Part shown: positions 12,401 to 23,338 of the stretch, one piece after another | Layout of the letters: every line of letters begins with the position of its first letter | Numbering within the stretch: position 1 is the stretch's first letter | DNA from: Humulus lupulus | Lineage: Eukaryota; Streptophyta; Magnoliopsida; Rosales; Cannabaceae | DNA: 64,000 nucleotides | Direction of reading: 5' to 3' | Assembly: GCF_963169125.1 (NCBI RefSeq) | Contig: NC_084794.1 | Span: 225,987,409-226,051,408 of the forward strand | The notes under the pieces: generated by a model | Told to the model about the DNA's origin: nothing | Database searches by the model: none | The model's input: only the letters and a program-made list of their open reading frames with translations | Translations under genes and position numbers: made by a program

Positions 12401-13832
12401 AAAAAGTTACCACTCTACTATTTTTTGTGTTGCCCGGCGAGCTATTTGGGGGTCTTGCTCTTGGGGCAGTCAAGTAGTCTTTTTACTCTCATCGGATGGT
12501 GTTGATTTTGTTTATGAAGGAATTGATTTTCGTGGAGGAAGTACAAGGCTGATCAAGGAAGAATTTTCTTTAGACAACGAAGACGGTCTTTGGGAGTCCT
12601 CCTGCTCGAAGATTTTGATGAGGAAGAATCACTACTTGGAGGAGTATCACTTGGCTCAGGGTGCGAGGAGTCAGAGTCTATTTGGTTGTCACCCCCTGTA
12701 GTCGTAACGATTCATCTATAAAAAATAGGGGGAGGTGAGTAAACCAAACAGAGAGTGTGTGCAAATTGAATAAAATGCTGCCCGAAGAAATTTTTTAAGT
12801 TTTGCCTGGGAAATGTGTATATTTTCTTTTGTAAATAAAAAATTACTGCCCAGTGAAAAAAACTTTAGTTTTTCCCGAGCAGTGTGCATTTTCTAGAACG
12901 AAAACTAGCTGCTCGCTGGGGAAACTTTAGTTTTACCCGAGTAGAAAGTACACCATCTATAAACAAATTTTGATCGAGCATCATGTTTTGATAAAAAAAT
13001 ATTTTGTTGCTCGGTGATAGCAAAACACGATAGTCAACTCGAGGAGTGTGACAAATGGATCAAAAAGGGCATTACAAAGGTTTTGCAAAGCTTCTCAAAG
13101 AAGCTTCAGTGTTCTTCAAAGGCTCAAGAATCTGAAAACTTAAAATTGGGATTTTGGATCATTTTTTCACAAAATTTCAACAAATCAGGGGCAAAATTGG
13201 CTAACCCAAACCCTAGGCTACATCGAATCAACAACAAAATCATATTTTTACAAAGATTTGTCCATGAATTTTTCAAAAATTTTGAAAAGGGGGTTTCAAA
13301 TTTTAGAGGTATCTAGAAACTATTTCTCTAAATTTTTAAGCTAAACATGCTTGAAAATAAGTACAAATTTTGAGAAACATACCCAAAAGGATGATAGAAG
13401 CCTCGGTTTCGTGACAGATGCGTCAAAAAAGCTTGAAAAAATATTCTTGGTACGTTTGGGTTTGGGAAGATTCGGCAAGATGGAGAGGTTATTTTTTGGT
13501 TCTTGAAGAGAGCCTTTTTACTATCTCTCTCACATTATCCCACGACTTAGGAAACGTGTAACCTCCATTTCCATGACCAAAAAATGCAATCATGGGTTAT
13601 AAAAAAAAACAGGAGAATACTAAAGGCCATTCTTGGGAATTTGGAACACAAAATGTGCCAAAATTAATGGGGTGTGACCACGTGGAGAGTTTTTTATGAA
13701 GACTGTTGCTTGGACATTCACTGCTTTTGAAAGCTGCTGGTCGGACATAGTGTTCTTGGACTGCTCGGATAATTACTATCGAGGAAAAAGTTCATCATAT
13801 GTTAAATACATATGATAAACTTGGGGGGCAAA
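12401..13832. other. Element D 3' untranslated region upstream of the LTR
   Basis: No convincing coding frame on the plus strand. On the minus strand 12401-12720 is Ser/Asp-rich and may hold a decayed first exon of the antisense gene; a TTTTTTATAG acceptor-like site lies at about 12712-12721. Repeated CTGCCCgA-GAAA-TTTtAGTTTT-like segments occur at 12775-12960. The polypurine tract is at 13821-13832. Confidence 0.45.
13821..13832 (+). other. Polypurine tract of element D
   Basis: TTGGGGGGCAAA lies directly before the LTR start TGTTATACCC. It is very close to the tract of element B (TTGGGGGGCACA), as expected for related elements. It would prime plus-strand DNA synthesis. Confidence 0.8.
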
Positions 13833-14112
13833 TGTTATACCCAAAAAATTAATATGATGATGTGGCAATTTGAGGTGACAAGTAGCAATGTATTTATACT
13901 AGGTGACGCATTGATGATAAAAAAATGTGCCGACCAGAGGGAGTGTAAGGAGTAGGAAATGACCTACTGGGTAGAGCTTATATTTTATCAATGGTCCAAA
14001 AGTTACTGGCCAGTGATTGCTGGAGTGGTTACCTCTGGTCAGGAACATTCCAACCAGAGACTTCAGAAGAGCATCTCAAAATACATGCTGAGCAGAGACT
14101 TCAGAATTTCAG

Positions 14113-14248
14113 GAACTTACTGACCAGTAAGTTCCCTAGTAGCATCTCAAGAACTTACTGACCAGTAAGTTCTTTAGCAGCAGTACAGGAACTCACTAAC
14201 CAGTAAGTTCCCTAGCAGCATTTCAAGAACTTACTGACTAATATCTTC
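14113..14248. repeat. Four 38-bp tandem repeats, each carrying a 22-bp palindrome
   Basis: Palindromes begin at 14113, 14151, 14189 and 14227, exactly 38 bp apart. The first two are perfect (arms GAACTTACTG and CAGTAAGTTC around AC); the third has one changed arm position and the fourth is degraded. They lie upstream of the TATA box in U3, where plant retrotransposons carry enhancers. Confidence 0.88.
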
Positions 14249-14449
14249 TCTAGCAGAATCTAAGGAACATCATCGACCAGAATTGTCCATAACTGTTGGA
14301 TGATTTTTCTCAGATATCCCGAAATGATAACCTATTTTTTTGTACTTTGAATTTGATTAATATTTTGAATTATTTTATTAATTAAATGTAGTTGACATGG
14401 CTGATGACTGAGTCAAGACTTATGGCCCATTTTGTACGATCCCTGAGCC

Positions 14450-14457
14450 TATAAATA
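14450..14457 (+). promoter_or_regulatory. TATA box of the element D LTR
   Basis: TATAAATA in the context GCCTATAAATACAAGG, 618 bp into the LTR. The equivalent box in the related solo LTR is at 53613-53620. Confidence 0.75.
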
Positions 14458-14743
14458 CAAGGTTCATGGCTTCATTTGAGGGACTTTTGGGATTGAAACT
14501 TGATTCTCTAGAGAGACTGTTGAAATATTCTCTGACTTACACTTGAGAAACTCAGTTGGCCAAGGTTCATCTGATCTTAAGTGTAGGTTGACATATATAA
14601 AAACACTAAGTGGATTAGGCTATTACCAATTCTTTGGGGCTGAACCACTATAAAACCCTTATACCATTTATTTTCTATTCAGTGCTATTTTATTTTCTGT
14701 CGTTTTTGCTTCTACTCGCCGTTGGCCAAAATGGTGGTCAACA

Positions 14744-15173
14744 CATTCTTTACTTATTGATTTTCCAATTGTCATAAAATTAGTTTAAAATAAAATCACT
14801 ACTTTTTTCCATATAAATAGTAATATACTAAAGAAAATATATTGAATTTTTTTTCTTCAAAATAAGTCATATCATCACCATTTATAATTATTTTTGTGTG
14901 GATTCTCATATATGTGTTGTCTGTGTTTTCACCAATCGACTTGTGGCAGTCATTGGAAAGTAATTAAGCTCCATGGACACTAAGGAATCCCTGGTGCGCT
15001 CGCCCAGAGCTCCTCAGAGGGTAAGTTATTTCCCATCTTTGTGTATCGCCTCTGGAGAAGATTGTCCTCAGGCGAGCTACGCCTTGAGGACCACAGTTAT
15101 GATACTCTCATTTTCCATCCAAGTCCTCAAGGTCTACGAGAAGCATTCTCCCGTCCCGGAGCATAGTGTCAGG
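14744..15173. other. Unclassified sequence, left part
   Basis: Sequence outside the recognised elements, interrupted by the solo LTR at 15174-17567 and continued at 17573. It is AT-rich to about 14940 and GC-richer after. A 76-codon open frame at 14973-15203 runs into the LTR and shows no recognisable domain. The segment is probably part of an unidentified repeat. Confidence 0.35.
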
Positions 15174-17567
15174 TGTAACGCCCTGCTAATTAGGGTCCAT
15201 TAACAGGTGTGTTTTGAAACCAGTGCTGGACTTACTAACAAGTCATTTGGACTAAACATGTGATTAAGCCACTAAGGTTTGGGTATTAAAAACATTTGAT
15301 CATCTCATAAACATTTCCATTAAGTTAAAGATAAGTTCTTTACATGGGATCCCTAAAATGTTAGTTTAAAAGCGTATTACAAAACTCAAATTACACAATA
15401 AGTTGTCCTAAGCGGCAAAAGCTGGGTTTAACCCTAGTTCCTCTGAGCATCTCGGTCATGATGGTCGAGTGGACGTCATATGTACATACCACTGCTAATG
15501 CCCTCCAACTCATGGCTGATTGAGTTTCTCTTTACCTTTACCTACACCACAAAGCACCTGTGAGCCAGAAGAATCAGCAAGAAAACATAATCAACAATTC
15601 AGTGAATAAACAACCATCAAACAGTAATAACTGAATCGAGCGCATTCATTAAACTCAATTGGAGACTATAGAGTCACACAAGTACATGTTTCACTTTCTA
15701 TCAAGTTGTTGGCATCCGAGCCAGTCAAGTGCATGTTGCACTCCCAAGGTGGCCCAGCCATGGTGGCCTGCACTCCACGTGCATTATGTCAATCTTAGCT
15801 TATAAACTAAGTTCCTTATGCCCTTGACTTATAAGTCAAGCCACCACGTGCCTCCAACTTATAAGTTGAAGCTTTTGGATTCTCAACTAATAAGGATCTC
15901 CCAGAGCCCTTCATATTCTCAACTAATAAGTTGATCCTCGCTTATCATCTTAATAATACCCTAGTTTATAAACTAAGCTTCACAATCATAACAGACAATC
16001 ACATGTTTCATATAGCATACTTATCAAATAGTCACACAATGCATTATAATACATTCACTCAACATTCATAAGCATAATCATAATTATGCACGTTACAACA
16101 TACCTAATCAGACATTCGCAACATAATTATAATCATGTTCATTACCTTAACTAAGCTCTAATCAAGCATTCACATAACAGGTGCAGTTTTCTTACCTTTG
16201 GTCCGTGTGCGGGTTATTAGCGACGACCCTTTGAGTGCGACCCCCGATTCAAGCCCTTAGCGAAAACCTAGTCACAACCGCGATAAGGAAGTTCCCATCA
16301 ATAATAGGTAAATAACAACTTCCAGACCAACTCTTAGCCTCCGGGACATCGAATTCCACTTAACAAGGAAGTAGAATCGATCTCGAGCCCAAATGGTTAA
16401 ATTCCCAATCTAAAAATCCCATTTCAGCTAAAATTCCCCTTAAGAGCTGCGACCCCTCACACCCGAGCCGTGGCCCGCCTCTAATTCCAGAGGCTCAGCC
16501 TCCCCGGAAACCAACACGCGTCGCGGCGCGCCCCTGCCTCCGAGCCCTGCTGGCTCAAAAATCCCTTCGCAGGCCGCGACTCACCACCACGAACCCAGAA
16601 ATATCTGGGTTTTTCTTCAACCGAACCCAACTAAAACCCATCTAATTCCACCCTAACCTTCCAATTCAGTTCCTATAATTATCACAACCCTTCCCAAAGA
16701 CAAAACTCAACCATATATCACAATAAAACTTATCAAAACCCTCAAACTCAACCTTCCAACTATCTAACGTGCATCAACACCATAATTCTAAATTATTCAG
16801 CAAAACTAACCATACAATCTCAGTTCAGATTTCTTACCTCAACTGCGATGAAACTCTTGAGGTAAACCTCTAGTTCCCAAAGTTTGGCACCTTAATTCCC
16901 AAGCTTTGATCTTCAATTTCCCAAAAAATTCCTCAAGCTTCCATGGTGCATAGAGAAAACGAGGGAGAGAGAAAGGGAGAGCTACTGCTGTATTTCCTTC
17001 CTTTAATTTCTCAAACCTTCTGATAATTTCCCAGCCAACTAAGTCCTAACTTTGAATGGAAATGACTAAATTACCCCTTGTTCTAAGCTTATACCTCAAA
17101 TATCCACAAGGAAATTTTGTCCTTTACTTTAAGTCCCGCTTTCCACAATTTGCATCCTATAATTCCCGCTACTCCCAATATACTCACACAATTACCAATA
17201 AATTCCCATTACCCATTAATTCCCGGTAATGTACTAAATTACTAGAATACCCCGAGCCGGGTATTTAGACCCCGTTGTGACTTTTTCGCTAACTTGCTCA
17301 TCGGGATCGCCTCTCGTCAAGTAACCCAAATATATCCACATAATAATGTGGTCTCAATCACACAAGCACATATTCGCATTTATACCCCAAATGGGTCAAA
17401 TTACTAAAATACCCTTCTTATAAGAAACGGGCCCACATACACATATTTAATATCTTTAAAATACAAGCATAATTATATTATAATATAATTCACATATTAA
17501 CTCAATTATTGCCTCCCGGCCCCCTAATCCAGGCACTAAGCCATATTAGGAAATTTGGGATGTTACA
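15174..17567 (-). mobile_element. Solo LTR of family A (shorter subfamily)
   Basis: Starts TGTAACGCCC and ends GGATGTTACA, flanked by a perfect 5-bp duplication TCAGG at 15169-15173 and 17568-17572. Length 2394 bp, nearly the same as the plus-strand solo LTR at 28380-30767 (2388 bp), and shorter than the 2.6-2.8 kb copies. It lacks the long GACT/AGTC minisatellite and instead has short ACTTATAAGT-type dyads (15790-15980). A GC-rich block is at 16446-16600. Confidence 0.93.
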
Positions 17568-17572
17568 TCAGG

Positions 17573-19105
17573 GGTCAAGCACAGCGACCTAGGACCACAA
17601 GGAGCCGTCTGACACCTCACTGTTACCCAAGTCGTGGTGTCGAGTTCGTACAGGCAACAAACAACATGTCCCTATGCGCCGCTTGACATGGGAAATCATG
17701 CAGCTATCCCTTAACATTGTCAGGGACGTGTTACCCCCAAAAAGTTGTGGGATGTAACCTCGTAAATGGGTCCCATGTGATACACATAGGCCCACCACCT
17801 CTTTAATTATGAGAACATGTTTTAATTAGCATTTATACCCCAATTAATTGAGAATGTTTGAAATAACTCCCCATAAAGGATATTAATTATCCTCAACCTC
17901 CATAAATAGGGTTAGGAAACCCATTGTAAGGGATTCAAACTTTTGTATTTCAGAATGGACGCCGAAATTCCACACCAAGTAAAGACCACAACTCGTGTAC
18001 AAAGCTCCCAGATGGTCACGCGAGAGCATGTTTCACGCAAGTCTTCACCTCCATGCAAGGCCATCCTCTCACGTATTGTGAATATGGGAAGTTGTCCCTT
18101 CAGGCACCTCGCGCCAAGCTGCTAAGTTAGACGTCAATACAAGAGAGCCTCTAGTGAAAGATCCCAAGAGGGGCCTTCCTATGCGAGACATGTCTCAGCT
18201 TGCCATGCCCGCCTGCCGAGACACAAGGGCCTCACTATGCGAGACCCCTTTGTTCCTTGAGGGCCATATAAACCTCTTTCCTACATGTGCCTCGCTATGT
18301 GAGGGCTTGCGCGTGGTTGCCTACATGTGCCTCGCCATGCGAGGCCTTGCTGCGCCAGCCTTTGAAGCCTCGCTATGCGAGCGCCATACCCAGGAGCGTG
18401 CGCGAGGCCACGCTGTGTGAGGGCCATGCCACATGGATGCTTGAAGCTTCGCACGAGGACCCCTCTCGACACCCTTGCACATGAGAGGCTTGATTACAAG
18501 GGCCTCACTATGCGAGACCCCTTGTCTTGCACACAGGGGCTTCGGGCGAGATCCCCTCTCTCGCTAACCCATGGGTGCCATTGGATATTGTTTGTCCCAT
18601 CACAAGCAACCTGTGCCTCGTTGAAGAGGTCCTACTCATCTCCTAGAGTATATGCAACCAACGAGGCACATTTCCACCTTGGTTCCTCATGACACATACT
18701 TGTGGGACCTCTCAAGTGTACGCACATGGAACACTAGTAAAGCCATCATCATCATTGAATATCAAGGTAAAATTGGTGAAGGCAACTAAGTGTGTTACTC
18801 CTAGTAACTTGCAAGACTTCCCACACGTAGCAAAATACAAGGAAGCTTGGAGAAAAAATGTATCTTAGAAATGTGAGAAGGACCGTTAGGTACGAGGCAC
18901 ACGTATGAACACGAGATGTACGACCATGAGAAAAGTGAAGGCGTGACTCTGACATTCGTATCCGACAAGTGGTGGTGGTACGAATCCGTACAAAGAGTGG
19001 AGGCATTACATGAGCACCCCTGACTATGTACTAGGGCCAACACTACGACCCTCTGCACCACTACATCCTGCACCATTATCAAGACAGTGTACCCACGTAC
19101 CTTTT
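17573..19105. other. Unclassified LTR-like sequence, right part
   Basis: Continues the segment interrupted at 15173. Signs of an LTR are TGTTACCCCCAAAAAG at 17729, which resembles the start TGTTATACCCAAAA of the element D LTRs, and a TATA-like CATAAATAG at about 17902-17911. A palindrome-rich GC stretch follows at 18173-18519. No protein domain is recognisable. Element A inserted at 19105/19106, and the sequence resumes at 52694 (TTTGGTCCCTAGG). Confidence 0.4.
18173..18519. repeat. Dispersed short palindromes CCTCGCTATGCGAGG
   Basis: At least seven variants of a 15-bp inverted repeat (arms CCTCGC/GCGAGG around TAT) lie within 350 bp, for example near 18173, 18233, 18290, 18331, 18367, 18410 and 18502. 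Spacing is irregular, so this is not a simple tandem array and not a CRISPR. Overlapping open frames here are a by-product of the GC-rich repeats. Confidence 0.7.
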
Positions 19106-20966
19106 TGTAACACCCTAAACTCCAGGGACCATTACGATGTGCATTTTTAAACAGTGCTAAACTCACTAAGCGAGTCATTTGGCCATAATCGTCTAACTAA
19201 GTATTATAGAAATTTAGGATTGAAATTTTTTGGTTAAGATATAACGTCTCACTAAAACGTTTACTATATACATTGGGATCCCAAAAATATAATTTAAAGG
19301 TTAATTACAAGAAAATGTTTACAACCAGCTAATCTAAGTGGCAAAATAGGGTTTAACCCTAGTTCCTCTTTCAACCCTCGGCTGTGGCGGTCGAGCAGCC
19401 GCATGTGTACACATCCTCACCTAAGCTCTTCAACTCAAGGATGGTCCAGCTTTATTTTGCCTTTACCTGCACCATGTAGTACCCGTGAGCCGAAGCCCAA
19501 CAAGAAAACTCAATATGCTCATGAATAGTAATAACATGTCATCAAATCATAAACTGCATGCCTAGCAATAATAGCCTTACTTACGCATGCAAATAAGTTC
19601 AAATAAATGTTGTGGAGTCCTGCGCTCTGAGTAGATGACTAGTAAGTTTCTCACTCTGAGGTAGATGACTTGTAAGTCTATCTCTTTTATATGACTAGTA
19701 AGTCAATCTAGGTCAGATGAATAGTAAGTCAATCTCAGTCAGATGACTAGTAAGTCAATCTCTTAGTTCCCATACCCTCCTAGCCATGTGACGTGTAGGT
19801 CACCTTAGGTTTTTTGACTCTGGCTCTAAGTAACTAGCCTTTAGACTAGACAAGCACTTTTACTTTTCATCGAACTTTAGGTCGGTCTGGCATTAATGCT
19901 CATGATGAGTCATTCAATGCAGATGTCGATTAGATCTAATCTTTTATCGGCTCTACGTTCATGACGCTTATGCCGCTCTTGACTCTTAGGTCAATAACAC
20001 ACGACCAGTGCTCAGTACTACTGTTGAACTTGACTAGTAAGTCACAGCTTCACAATTGGTTCTGACACCATTGCCGATTTTGACTAGTAATTCAGTGCCA
20101 CACACAAGTAAGCAATGCTACCAGGCATATATCATATGTCAAATATTTGAATGTAGGGCATTCAGCATGCTTACTTAACAATTGCTAGCATAATTAGGAT
20201 CATGCACAAACACAGAGACTCAAGCTCTGATCAATCTCATATTCAACATTCGTGGCATACCCTAACCACATGTTTCCCGTGCATCACATGCATCACATAC
20301 TGGGTGCAGTTTTCTTACCTCTGGTTCGAGCGAGAAATAATAATTGAACGACCTTTGAGAACGATCAATCCTTTGATCCCTTAGCGGTCACCTAGTCATA
20401 ACCAAATATGAGATTCCATCAATAAAATCAATAATAAAGGTTCCCGGACCAAGACCTAGCCTCTGGGACAACAAATCCCACTAAACCAGATAGTGGGAAC
20501 GATCCCGAGGCCTAAGGTTTAAGTTCCCATGATCAAAACACATTTATGGCCAAAAATGCCACTAGGGGTCGCGGCCCTACATCCACAATGTCGCGGCCCG
20601 CCTCCCCAAACAGAGGCGCCAACCTTCAATCCCCAACACGGGCCGTGGCCCTACCTTTCCCATGCCACAGCCCAACGGCCTTCTAGCACCCTTCTGCTTC
20701 TTCATCGAGCTTGGGTCGTGACGCTCTATAACAGAGCCGCGACCCCACCTAAAACCCAACCAAAAAACCTTGTTTTTCCTCTTCGAACCCAATTCAAGAC
20801 CTCACTAAACATCTCCAACAACACAAATCAAAGTTCCCAACACTTACCACAACTTGTCCAACATATAACCAACAAAACCCAAGCCTTAAACCATCTAAAA
20901 CCACACAAATTACTCAATTCTAGAATCAAAAGTTCTAACTCAAAACTAACTCCAAAACAGAGTAAG
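19106..20966 (-). mobile_element. Element A 3' LTR, distal portion
   Basis: Matches 50053 to about 51930 of the other LTR. Includes a five-unit minisatellite at 19622-19763 and the GC-rich block at 20566-20750. The remainder of this LTR lies at 35939-36697, after element B. The two parts sum to about 2.62 kb. Confidence 0.92.
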
Positions 20967-21026
20967 TGTATGCCCTGATTTTCCACGGGCTAATAGCGAG
21001 CTGAGATGTGGCATAATTATATCAGC

Positions 21027-21043
21027 CACGTGGACGCCACGTG
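21027..21043. promoter_or_regulatory. Two G-boxes (CACGTG) forming a palindrome in the LTR
   Basis: CACGTG at 21027-21032 and 21038-21043, inside a larger inverted repeat with arms AGCCACGTGG/CCACGTGGCT. G-boxes bind plant bZIP and bHLH factors. Both are conserved in the 3' LTR at 35242-35247 and 35253-35258. Confidence 0.7.
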
Positions 21044-21226
21044 GCTGGAGCTGCTGTTGTAAGGTCCTACCTCTTTAGTTCGAGGTACCCAATGGTTGAC
21101 CAAGATTATTTAAGGGCCGAGACAGGGATATGAAGACCGCGAGCCAAGAAGGCATCCAGCTCGAGATACGAGCTGGAGTGGGAAGCCGTGACTCCTTATA
21201 AAGTCAACCACGCAATGTAAACGTGC

Positions 21227-21255
21227 ATATATCAGACATCACGTGTCTGATATAT
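21227..21255. promoter_or_regulatory. Hairpin with 12-bp arms and a central G-box
   Basis: Arms 21227-21238 (ATATATCAGACA) and 21244-21255 are perfect reverse complements around TCACG, and a third CACGTG sits at 21240-21245. The 3' LTR copy has one arm mismatch but keeps the G-box. It lies about 210 bp upstream of the TATA box. Confidence 0.7.
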
Positions 21256-21465
21256 CCCTGAATTCTCGGACACACAGCAGGAACGTGCGTATTCAGGCAC
21301 CCACGACTGGGTTGGGCCGTGCGGCCCATTATTCCCCTTACCTATTAATTAGACCACACTTCATTTGTCAGGTTTTAGGAATTAATCTTGAATGTCACAG
21401 AAGTGAAATGATGGGTCAGAAGGTCACGAGATGACCCCCCTTACCAACTCCCAGGTGCCCTCTCC

Positions 21466-21473
21466 TATAAATA
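21466..21473 (+). promoter_or_regulatory. TATA box of element B LTR
   Basis: TATAAATA in CTCCTATAAATATGGAG, about 500 bp into the LTR. Conserved in the 3' LTR at 35681-35688. Confidence 0.75.
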
Positions 21474-21721
21474 TGGAGACCCTGGGAGTTGCAAGGGGTT
21501 GGATTCGATTGTGTAACGAAATACCCTGTAAAGAATACCAGGAATATAGCAATAATATTAGCTGGTGGAGTAGAAGGATTTTAACCTTTGAACCACCTAA
21601 AAACGTGTTTGTGTCATCAGTCCATTTTAAGATCATTCATCTGTTTTGGTTCATTATTAAGCACTAATCTCTTTCTCTTATTTTCTTAATTACCTGTTGG
21701 CGAAGAACCGCGTCAACAGTT

Positions 21722-21739
21722 TGGTGCTTTCATTGAGAG
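21722..21739 (+). other. Primer binding site of element B
   Basis: TGGTGCTTTCATTGAGAG starts 3 nt after the LTR, the usual spacing. It would pair with a tRNA 3' end reading ...AAAGCACCA. I cannot name the tRNA. Confidence 0.65.
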
Positions 21740-21773
21740 CTAGTTAGATTGGTGCTATCGCAAACATCCAACT

Positions 21774-23338
21774 ATGGTGACCACTCGATCAAGACACGGT
21801 AACGAGGCGGAACAACATGATGGGCAGGAGGCTCATCATGCCGCCATCTCTGGTGAGCAAAACCTTGAAGTTCGGCAGCGGCCGGGCAAGCAGCCAGTAG
21901 GCCAGAATGACACTGGAAGTTCGGCACCACGGCCACCTAATCCAAATCCGAACTTTTACACGGCGGTAGAGATGGAGAACGCTCAGCTGAGGATTCAACT
22001 GGCAAAAGCTAATCAGCAGATTAAGGAGGTGTTGGCCCAACTACCCCCTCTTACAACCGACGCAAACGTCGGGAAGAGGCAAGGTGAGACTCGTAAGTCC
22101 CGCCGGGGTAATCGATCCAGGCCTAGCCACTCGGTCAGACCTTTGACGTCCAACTCCACTCCCTCATCGCACCGCCAAGAGGCAAACTTCGAAGAAATAC
22201 CCAGGGCCGAACAACAGTATAGCCGCTCGGTCCGAACTTAAACTCCCAGCTCACTGCCAGCCTCGAGCGCGCCCAGGAGGGCTCGAGGGGATTCTAGAAG
22301 GAGATCTGGGAGGGCTCACTGCACCAGCCCGTCCCGGCCAGCTGTCCTGCGCCTCGTCCAGATCGCCAGGCACAGGGCCCGCAAGTTGGCAGGGCTGAAA
22401 GGCCCCCACCTAACCTGATCCGCCCTGATGGAACCAAGATTTCATCCCCGGTCAGACATCCTCCGTCACCAATAAGATATCTGTCTCCTCCTCGGCCTAT
22501 CCAAGATATTCCAGCTTATGGAAGCAGCAGGAGAAACCCGCCATCTGCAGGACCTTCCCATCGTAACACGGCGGCCAGAGGAAGCCCGGATCCTCACCCC
22601 CAGAGGTGGGCTCCGAGCTTCTCTGACGGGAGCTACTGGACCGGAAGTCGCCGGAGTGACCTTTCTGGCGGAGACCTTCGTCAACGCCTAAGCTCGGCGC
22701 AAAGTCCTCAAGCCACCCCGAGGGGCGACCTACGAGATTTCCTTAACTCTCATAGGGGAGACCCAGTAGGACGTGGCAGCCATGCTCGCTCAGGGGGAGA
22801 CCTGTCTGAGATACGTAACAACGGGAATGTCCCTAATAACCTATCTCAAGATAGGAGGGGCAATAACCCACCAAACATATACAATGGATCTGGAGCTGTT
22901 GAACAGCCCCGGAATAACCAAGGAGATCAGGACAAAACCCTTGAGTGCCTGGCTCAAATGGAGGAGCTGATGAGAAAGCTCCTGTCGGAGAAAGAAAAAG
23001 ATGAATATGATTCGGGGGACGAGCTTGAGCTCTTTGCCCCCAGCATAGCAGCAACGGCATACCCGCCCGGTTTTCGTATGCCGCACCTGTCCAAATTCAA
23101 TGGAGATGGAGATCCGTAAGATCATCTGGGTATGTTCAACACACTGATGATGGCCCACAACATTGGCCCTGAGCTAAGGTGTCTGATATTTCCCTCCACA
23201 CTGACTGGGCCGGCTAGACAGTGGTTCAAACAGAACAAGAAGCAGTCAATCAGCTCCTAGAAAACTTTCTCTGCTGACTTCAAAAGAGCATTCTGAGCCT
23301 CCCAGGCTGCTCGCGTCAAGGCCGACTCCCTGGCTAAC
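21774..23338 (+). pseudogene. Element B gag, N-terminal part (broken)
   Basis: The first ATG at 21774 opens a 155-codon frame (MVTTRSRHGN...) with a short coiled-coil-like segment (AQLRIQLAKANQQIKEVLAQL) and a basic, Ser/Arg-rich stretch. It ends at a TAA at 22239-22241. Beyond it the sequence stays Arg/Pro/Ser-rich with frame changes. From about 23070 the capsid-like domain is recognisable (MPHLSKFNGDGDP, then a TAA at about 23118, then DHLGMFNTLM and ARQWFKQN). The wording matches the retrotransposon gag domain (PF03732). Several stops before 23339 make it nonfunctional. Confidence 0.8.

Larger units (their letters stand above)
7358..14743 (+). mobile_element. Element D: 3' part of a Tat-lineage Ty3/gypsy retrotransposon
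   Basis: From left to right: end of gypsy RNase H, start of a second RNase H, integrase, a 3' region of about 4.7 kb with an antisense gene, a polypurine tract at 13821-13832 and the 3' LTR (13833-14743). Two consecutive RNase H domains are the hallmark of the Tat lineage. The 5' LTR, gag, protease and reverse transcriptase are missing from the window; they either lie left of position 1 beyond the sequences inserted at 1-7357 or are lost. Position 14744 starts with CATTC, the expected site of the 3' target duplication, whose partner is not visible. Confidence 0.85.
13833..14743 (+). mobile_element. 3' LTR of element D
   Basis: 911 bp, starts TGTTATACCC and ends GGTCAACA. It has a TATA box at 14450-14457 and an array of palindromes 200-340 bp upstream of it. 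After the TATA box, the region GGATTAGGCTATTACC ... GCTGAACCACTATAAA is shared with the solo LTR at 52791-53970, which defines the family. Confidence 0.88.
20967..21718 (+). mobile_element. Element B 5' LTR
   Basis: Starts TGTATGCCCTGATTTTCC and ends GCGTCAACA. Contains a double G-box palindrome (21027-21043), a hairpin with a central G-box (21227-21255), W-box-like TTGACC and a TATA box. Short open frames here, such as 21431-21667, recur in the 3' LTR and are not genes. Confidence 0.95.

Noticed and set aside
18154..18692. Several overlapping open frames on both strands
   Set aside because: They arise from the CCTCGCTATGCGAGG palindromes, which give open frames in several phases; none has a recognisable domain.
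20529..20978. A 149-codon frame repeated at 51528-51779
   Set aside because: Both are antisense readings of the GC-rich block in the two LTRs of element A, truncated differently; not a gene.
21431..21667. A 78-codon frame, almost identical at 35646-35882
   Set aside because: Lies across the TATA box and leader of the LTRs of element B; repeated only because LTRs are duplicated.
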